From Candidatus Moraniibacteriota bacterium (GTDB lineage Bacteria > Patescibacteriota > Minisyncoccia > Moranbacterales > GCA-2747515): a stretch of 18,594 bases of DNA. Shown here in pieces: positions 14,904 to 18,594 of the stretch (its first letter is position 1; each line of letters begins with the position of its first letter). A model generated the notes under the pieces. It saw only the letters and a list, made by a program, of their open reading frames with translations. It was not told where the DNA came from and did not search any database. The stretch covers positions 1 through 18,594 of the forward strand of contig JAOZNB010000013.1 of assembly GCA_029933995.1 (NCBI GenBank), written 5' to 3'. Both the position numbers and the translations under genes were made by a program.

Positions 14904-15656
14904 TTAAAGTAAGATCTTAATAGGCTCAAAATCAATTCCCTTATCATCCTTATTCATCTGCTGCAGAATATTATTATTTGGATGTAATTTATAAGAGTCT
15001 TTCCATGGAAGCGGAACAATAATTGGACCAACTCCAAATTTATTTTTAAGCCATTCAAAAGCTGGTTCAAAAACTCTCTCAGTAAAATCAGAAAGACATT
15101 TTCCTGACTCTCCAACACCATGATAGTCCTCAAAGAGAACTCCGTGAGCTAAACAAATAGAGAGATAACCCTGATAATATAACCCCAGATTTCTCCAACA
15201 TTTCATAGCCTCAGACATATCCCAAATCAACAAATTAGGACAGACCCTCTCTATTCTCGCTCGATGAAATTCCAAAATCCCTGTTTCTTCCAAAGTAGAC
15301 TGCCCATCATGTTTATTAATATCAATAAGTTTTTCCTTCTGAAGAATAGGAAAGCCTTTTTTAGAAAAACCCTCAAACATCATTGGATGAGCCATTGACA
15401 CTTTAACTTTTGAAGAAACAAACAATTCATCATTTCCTGTAATGCATGCTGGACGTATTTCACTATCATCACACATCTCCCAGAATTTAAAAAATTCTAC
15501 TCTTGTCATAGGATCTCTTCCTAAAACACCACAACCCTGAAATTGTGTTGGAAATTTAAGGCCAACTGACTTCCACAACTCTTCCACATCTTTACAAAGT
15601 TCTTGACGAGACTCCAAAACCTTCTTAACATCTTTTAAATCAATGTACTCACTCAT
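14904..15656 (-). CDS. Conserved-looking hypothetical protein, 250 aa
   Basis: I do not recognise this family. The 250-aa product is soluble, with no membrane span or signal peptide, and has many Trp, Cys and His residues: FPTQFQGCGVLGRDPMTR, EIRPACITGNDELF, VKVSMAHPMMF, GILEFHRARIERVCP, CWRNLGLYYQGYLSICLAHG and VPLPWKDSYKLHPNN. The mix of conserved-looking H/D/E/C positions suggests an enzyme or ligand-binding protein, but no catalytic motif can be named. The start at ATG 15654-15656 is supported by a strong Shine-Dalgarno (GGGGAGGA, 4 nt spacing), the only one clearly seen in this window. The frame stays open upstream to a TTG at 15869, through a leader that carries a terminator hairpin, so the longer form is unlikely. 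It has a strong promoter about 300 bp upstream and a long structured leader. Confidence 0.75.
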   Translation of the reverse strand: MSEYIDLKDVKKVLESRQELCKDVEELWKSVGLKFPTQFQGCGVLGRDPMTRVEFFKFWEMCDDSEIRPACITGNDELFVSSKVKVSMAHPMMFEGFSKKGFPILQKEKLIDINKHDGQSTLEETGILEFHRARIERVCPNLLIWDMSEAMKCWRNLGLYYQGYLSICLAHGVLFEDYHGVGESGKCLSDFTERVFEPAFEWLKNKFGVGPIIVPLPWKDSYKLHPNNNILQQMNKDDKGIDFEPIKILL

Positions 15657-15668
15657 AACATCCTCCCC
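15657..15668 (-). promoter_or_regulatory. Strong Shine-Dalgarno deciding the start of the 250-aa gene
   Basis: On the minus strand, GGGGAGGATGTT directly precedes ATG 15656. GGAGGA (15661-15666) is a near-perfect anti-16S match at optimal spacing. Most other genes here have A/T-only leaders, so this site stands out and fixes the start. Confidence 0.8.
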
Positions 15669-15768
15669 ATGCAACTTGTGCATAATTGAATTTTGAAGTA
15701 ACACTTCACACCATTTATTAAGATCCTTTAAAAGAACATGGCATTTCCAAGTTTTTCTTAGAAACACC

Positions 15769-15798
15769 TTGTCAGGCCGTTCGCGACAGGCCCAACAA
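15769..15798 (-). promoter_or_regulatory. Hairpin in the leader of the 250-aa gene
   Basis: On the minus strand, UUGUUGGGCC and GGCCUGACAA form a 10-bp stem, including two G-U wobbles, around a 10-nt loop (UGUCGCGAAC). It lies between the internal terminator and the Shine-Dalgarno. It is the most GC-rich short stretch of the leader and is flanked by two copies of CTTGGAAATG (15801-15810 and 15742-15751). Confidence 0.45.
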
Positions 15799-15813
15799 AA
15801 CATTTCCAAGCAC

Positions 15814-15835
15814 AAAAAAACCCTTTCAGAAAGGG
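15814..15835 (-). terminator. Intrinsic terminator inside the leader (attenuator or small-RNA end)
   Basis: On the minus strand, CCCTTTctgAAAGGG (15835-15821) makes a 6-bp stem with a 3-nt loop, followed directly by seven T (15820-15814). It lies about 116-137 nt after the predicted transcription start and about 158 nt before the ATG of the 250-aa gene. Transcription would be expected to stop here unless readthrough is regulated. Confidence 0.7.
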
Positions 15836-15951
15836 ATTGAGTATTTTTACAAGTATATTTATTACACAAATGAAAACATAAAACAATCTCTTCCTAAAAG
15901 AGTCGCATATGCCGCCAATTATTCTTTTGTGTAATTCCTTTATTCATATTA
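15814..15951 (-). ncRNA. Candidate structured leader RNA or small RNA of about 137 nt
   Basis: A transcript from the promoter at 15958-15985 would begin near 15951. Its 5' part is closed by a perfect 10-bp helix (AUUACACAAA, 15935-15926, with UUUGUGUAAU, 15870-15861). Inside the helix are a CUCUU/AAGAG hairpin (15902-15888) and the unpaired-looking segment UUGGCGGCAUAUGCGACUC. The intrinsic terminator then follows. This is the layout of a riboswitch or attenuator, or of a stand-alone small RNA. A 17-codon open frame (ATG 15947 to TAG 15894; MNKGITQKNNWRHMRLF) overlaps the helix and might be a leader peptide. I do not recognise any known riboswitch class. Confidence 0.4.
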
Positions 15952-15957
15952 CTTATA

Positions 15958-15985
15958 CTTATAACACATATAAAATATTTGTCAA
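15958..15985 (-). promoter_or_regulatory. Strong promoter for the leader and 250-aa gene
   Basis: On the minus strand, perfect TTGACA (15980-15985) is followed after a 16-bp spacer by TATAAG (15958-15963), preceded by TGT to make an extended -10. It lies in the gap just after the SanA/YdcF-like stop codon (16003), so it re-initiates transcription in the middle of the minus-strand series. Confidence 0.8.
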
Positions 15986-16002
15986 ATCTAAAAAATCAAT
16001 CA

Positions 16003-16656
16003 TCAGTCCCAACTATCACTACTGTCTCCTATAATTAGTATTTTATCACCTAAGAATTTTGGCTCAGCCTTAAAAACTACGTTCAAAAAAGCCTTAACTC
16101 TAGCAATACTTTCCCTAATTTGATTTCTTTCTTTGTCACGATAATCTCGCCTGTCTGCTATGACTCCAATACTTTTAACACCTAGAGAATTGGCAATGTA
16201 CACAGCTCTAGGTAGGTGAAAATCCTGTGTGACAATAATCATCGAATCAACCTCAAAGATATCTCTTGCACGATAGACACTATCATACGTATCAAAACCA
16301 GCATGATCTGTAAAAATGTCTTCTGGTGCAATGTTTTTATTTATCAAATAATCTTTAATAGCATTAACTTCATCATACTGACTAGTCCCATGATCACCAC
16401 TAATCAAAATTTTATCAACTTTTTTGTCCTGATACAGTTCAACGGCCGTAAGCGCCCTATCCTCCATAATATGACTCAGCCTCCCATCATCATAAACTCT
16501 AGCCCCAAGCAATAACGCTGTTTGCTGTTCTGATATATTATCTTGTATTGCAAAAATTTGATCTTTTGTGGATTTAATAATATAAAAATTAATTGCAAAA
16601 AAAATCATCACAACGATAACGCTCCATACTAATATATTTTTTACAACCTTCTTCAT
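16003..16656 (-). CDS. SanA/YdcF (DUF218) family membrane-anchored protein
   Basis: A 217-aa protein with one N-terminal membrane span (about residues 8-27) and a DUF218 domain. The motifs follow SanA closely: LLGARVYDDGRLSHIMEDRA (49-68), ISGDHG (85-90), YDEVNAIKDYL (94-104), DHAGFDTYDSVYRARDIF (117-134) and TQDFHLPRAVYIA (143-155). SanA of enterobacteria supports envelope barrier function and vancomycin exclusion, but the chemistry of the domain is not settled. Length is close to SanA. It starts 12 nt downstream of ispE, so it is co-transcribed with it, and ends with TGA at 16003-16005. The product is expected at the cytoplasmic membrane with the domain outside. Confidence 0.9.
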   Translation of the reverse strand: MKKVVKNILVWSVIVVMIFFAINFYIIKSTKDQIFAIQDNISEQQTALLLGARVYDDGRLSHIMEDRALTAVELYQDKKVDKILISGDHGTSQYDEVNAIKDYLINKNIAPEDIFTDHAGFDTYDSVYRARDIFEVDSMIIVTQDFHLPRAVYIANSLGVKSIGVIADRRDYRDKERNQIRESIARVKAFLNVVFKAEPKFLGDKILIIGDSSDSWD

Positions 16657-16668
16657 AAATACAAAACC

Positions 16669-17538
16669 TTAAAATTCACTGACAAAAAAATCCTTGTACC
16701 AAAGTTGTAAATTCTTTTTTGTTTTTTCTAATTCTTCAGTTGATTCAAAAATCCCAAAAACTGTCGGACCTTTTCCTGAAATTGACACGACTCGTGCGCC
16801 AAATGCTTGCATTGCATTTTTTATTTCTCCTATTGCATAACACTGTTCCTGTGCTACAAATGCAAAATCATTATATACATTTTGCACTATGTCATCTAAT
16901 GTATGATGATTTTCTTTCATGCTAAGTGCAATATTTTTTCTATCCTCATCATCCATGAACCACTGCCGCTGGTCCAATTGCCCATATGCCCACGGTGTAC
17001 CTATTTCCTCTTTTGGATTTACTACAAGTATTGGCAATTGTGGAAAATCAAAAAGGCTCTCAACACCTTCTCCTGCTCCACTCACATAAGCAGCAAATGC
17101 ATCTTGGAGGAAAAAAGGAATATCTTTACCTACTTCAGATGCTATTACTACCAACTCATCCATAGTAAGCACATCTTCAAAATACTCATTAAGAGCTAAC
17201 AACACACTCGCACCATCACTACTACCACCACCAAGACCAGCAAGCATCGGAATTCTTTTTGTAATTATCATCTTCACACCAACTCGCTTCCCAATTTTAG
17301 CAAAATATTTCTGCGCAATTTTCCAACAAATATTTTGTTCATTCGTAGGGACTTCAGGATTATTACACTCTATTGAAATACTCTCACTATTCTCATCAAA
17401 CTCAACAACCACAGTATCATACAAATTTTGAGATTTCACCATAATAGATCGAATTTCATGAAAACCATCTGGATATTTTTTTATAACCTCCAAACAAATA
17501 TTAAGCTTTGCTGGCGCCGTCATTTGAATTTTTTTCAT
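16669..17538 (-). CDS. ispE: 4-diphosphocytidyl-2-C-methyl-D-erythritol kinase
   Basis: A 289-aa GHMP kinase that phosphorylates the 2-hydroxyl of CDP-methylerythritol in the MEP isoprenoid pathway. N-terminal TAPAKLNICLEV holds the catalytic lysine (K11). GFHEIRSIM is at 25-33. The ATP loop PMLAGLGGGSSDGAS (97-111) is complete, with GKDIPFF at 137-143 (catalytic Asp139). The C-terminal SGKGPTVFGIF (254-264) is the GHMP motif 3. Length is typical and nothing is missing. The ATG at 17536-17538 lies only 9 nt after a 43-bp palindrome and has no Shine-Dalgarno, so the palindrome would form a hairpin next to the start in mRNA. Downstream is the SanA-like gene (12 nt). The gene implies isoprenoid synthesis from the MEP route. 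Confidence 0.97.
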   Translation of the reverse strand: MKKIQMTAPAKLNICLEVIKKYPDGFHEIRSIMVKSQNLYDTVVVEFDENSESISIECNNPEVPTNEQNICWKIAQKYFAKIGKRVGVKMIITKRIPMLAGLGGGSSDGASVLLALNEYFEDVLTMDELVVIASEVGKDIPFFLQDAFAAYVSGAGEGVESLFDFPQLPILVVNPKEEIGTPWAYGQLDQRQWFMDDEDRKNIALSMKENHHTLDDIVQNVYNDFAFVAQEQCYAIGEIKNAMQAFGARVVSISGKGPTVFGIFESTEELEKTKKNLQLWYKDFFVSEF

Positions 17539-17547
17539 ATTTATCGC

Positions 17548-17590
17548 ACCTAAGGCAAGACCTTCGGATTCCGAAGGTCTTGCCTTAGGT
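17548..17590. repeat. 43-bp near-perfect palindrome (21-bp arms) between the kinase gene and ispE
   Basis: The arm at 17548-17568 begins ACCTAAGGCAAGACC. The arm at 17570-17590 is its exact reverse complement, with a single T at 17569 between them. It fills most of the 56-bp gap: 4 bp after the stop of the upstream kinase and 9 bp before the ispE start in transcription direction. It is much more GC-rich than its surroundings. It looks like an inserted short palindromic element rather than a terminator, as no U tract follows. Confidence 0.92.
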
Positions 17591-17594
17591 TCAT

Positions 17595-18530
17595 TTAATT
17601 ATTTAAATTACTAAACAATTTAATTATTTTTTGCTCTTTATCTTTTACATTGTCCCAGTTTATAACACTTGAAGTATTGCTGTTAAATTGTATTCCCTCC
17701 TCACTCAACCAATAGATTAAATGTAAAATTGCATACATTTTTACTACTTTTCTATTTTCATCATCCAAATTTCGATTCTTCATTACCGCCTCTGTATATA
17801 TTTCTCCATAATCAGTTCCATACCAACTAGCCATAATACTACCGATAGCTTCTAAATAATCTCCTTTCGTCAAAAAATCCAAATCAACCAAACCATTAAA
17901 TTTGCCCTCATAAATCATTACATTTTTTGAAGAAATATCATCATAATACAAACCAGATTCTACGCTCAAAAAATATTCTTCATATTCATTTAATATCCAG
18001 TCTAAAATATTTAAAATTTTCTTATCAACTACACCAGTTTTACTATTTCTCTCTACAATTATATTTTTTTGATTCTTTACAACTTCCAGCAAAGTTTTGA
18101 ATTCCTCTTCGCTATCACTATGCACATTACCAAATGAATTCTCTTTTGGTAATTCATTAAATTTATTAAAAATACCAGAAACTTTTTTAGCGATTAATTT
18201 TAACTCCTGCTCATTAAGTTTATCAATCACTGTACCTAAATCATTACCCTCTATTTTATTCAAAATTTGATAACAAAAGGGTACATTTTTCATAGAATAA
18301 TCTTCAGCAATAATGTGTGGGGTATTTATTTGCAGCTTTTCAAAAATTGGTAAAAATTTATGAGTTCCATATAAATGCCTCTTTTCCTTATTCATCCGCA
18401 AAATCACACTACGATCTTCAAGCGTCACCTCATAAACTTCATTACACATACCAACCGTTTTTTTAACAATCTCTCGTGGCATTTCATTAAACTCAATTTC
18501 ACAAATTTTATTTATATCTACTTCTTTCAT
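17595..18530 (-). CDS. Aminoglycoside phosphotransferase/choline-kinase-like protein
   Basis: A 311-aa protein with the protein-kinase-like small-molecule kinase fold. N-lobe strands contain EVYEVTLEDRSVILRMN (31-47). The hinge region is YQILNKIEGNDLG (87-99). The Brenner-type catalytic loop is YYDDISSKNVMIY (195-207), with D198 and N203 in the expected spacing. The usual leading His of 'HxDxxxxN' is replaced by Tyr196. The metal-binding Asp is in GLVDLDF (213-219), followed by GDYLEAIGSI as in 'GDPxxDLA'. The substrate cannot be inferred; drug resistance should not be assumed from the family name. It lies 56 bp upstream of ispE on the same strand, separated by the palindrome. Confidence 0.78.
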   Translation of the reverse strand: MKEVDINKICEIEFNEMPREIVKKTVGMCNEVYEVTLEDRSVILRMNKEKRHLYGTHKFLPIFEKLQINTPHIIAEDYSMKNVPFCYQILNKIEGNDLGTVIDKLNEQELKLIAKKVSGIFNKFNELPKENSFGNVHSDSEEEFKTLLEVVKNQKNIIVERNSKTGVVDKKILNILDWILNEYEEYFLSVESGLYYDDISSKNVMIYEGKFNGLVDLDFLTKGDYLEAIGSIMASWYGTDYGEIYTEAVMKNRNLDDENRKVVKMYAILHLIYWLSEEGIQFNSNTSSVINWDNVKDKEQKIIKLFSNLNN

Positions 18531-18548
18531 ACCATATAATTATATTCT

Positions 18549-18594
18549 TTATTTAAAAACTGTTTTTATCTTTTTATCAAAATCATCATCCATA
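18549..18594 (-). CDS. C-terminal end of an upstream gene (partial, at the window edge)
   Basis: A minus-strand frame enters from the right edge and reads MDDDFDKKIKTVFK to a TAA at 18549-18551, 18 bp before the kinase start. Fifteen codons are too few to name a product. The close spacing and charged tail fit the end of an operon gene, but chance is possible. Confidence 0.3.
   Translation of the reverse strand, partial: MDDDFDKKIKTVFK

Noticed and set aside
14849..14947. 33-codon N-terminal extension of the M28 gene
   Set aside because: It is translated across the 30-bp palindrome and into the preceding gene. The ATG at 14846-14848 begins directly before the conserved region.
15657..15869. 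71-codon N-terminal extension of the 250-aa gene from a TTG
   Set aside because: It passes through a terminator hairpin and lies upstream of a strong Shine-Dalgarno and ATG. However, the frame is open almost to 15947 except for one TAG, so a remnant of an older, longer gene cannot be fully excluded.
1..18594. CRISPR arrays, tRNA or rRNA genes, prophage modules
   Set aside because: No regularly spaced direct repeats, no cloverleaf with a T-arm GTTCRA box, no rRNA-like sequence and no phage structural genes were seen on either strand.

Overview
The window is AT-rich with dense, short-spaced genes, mostly on the minus strand. Leaders are usually AT-only with no Shine-Dalgarno sequence. It carries large surface or secreted proteins without close well-known relatives, plus several short palindromic repeats. 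This combination suggests an uncultivated small-genome bacterium of the Patescibacteria/CPR type (Parcubacteria-like). That placement is an inference from style and gene content, since no rRNA or other phylogenetic marker beyond hisS and ispE is present. The standard bacterial code fits: TGA is used as a stop and tryptophan is TGG.

Bases 1-202 hold the tail of a transposase (plus strand). From 304 to 3592 (minus) lie two histidine-rich, exported or membrane-anchored proteins. One is an 804-residue N-anchored protein with three tandem W-x-W domains and two DUF333-like domains around a long K/E/A-rich coiled coil. The other is a lipoprotein whose signal peptide is complete only if a non-canonical ATA (or ATT) start is used. 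From 3887 to 7114 (minus) come a small four-helix membrane protein, a DUF389 membrane protein split by a frameshift at an 8-base homopolymer, and an AI-2E-family transporter with a consensus TTGACA-N17-TATAAT promoter.

The only complete plus-strand genes sit in the middle: an Ala/Gln-rich single-span coiled-coil protein (7640-8215) and a DHA2-type MFS exporter (8404-10029). Both have extended -10 promoters, and each is followed by a hairpin terminator. The second terminator is shared with hisS, which ends against it from the other side.

From hisS (10098-11348) to the right edge all genes are on the minus strand. Read in transcription order, the right end has an aminoglycoside-phosphotransferase-like kinase, ispE and a SanA/YdcF-like protein. 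A new promoter then starts a ~295-nt structured leader containing an intrinsic terminator, ahead of an unrecognised 250-aa protein. An M28-type peptidase, a HAD phosphatase, a nucleoside hydrolase and a decayed aspartoacylase/succinylglutamate-desuccinylase-family gene follow. The HAD, nucleoside hydrolase and deacylase genes are separated by only 4 and 7 nt and look like a small scavenging operon (nucleotide to nucleoside to base, plus deacylation).

The points most worth a second look are the structured leader and attenuator at 15657-15951, the histidine-rich surface locus with its odd start codon, the duplicated DUF333/coiled-coil architecture, the two broken genes, and four palindromic repeats, two of which are perfect or nearly perfect hairpins inserted in operon gaps.
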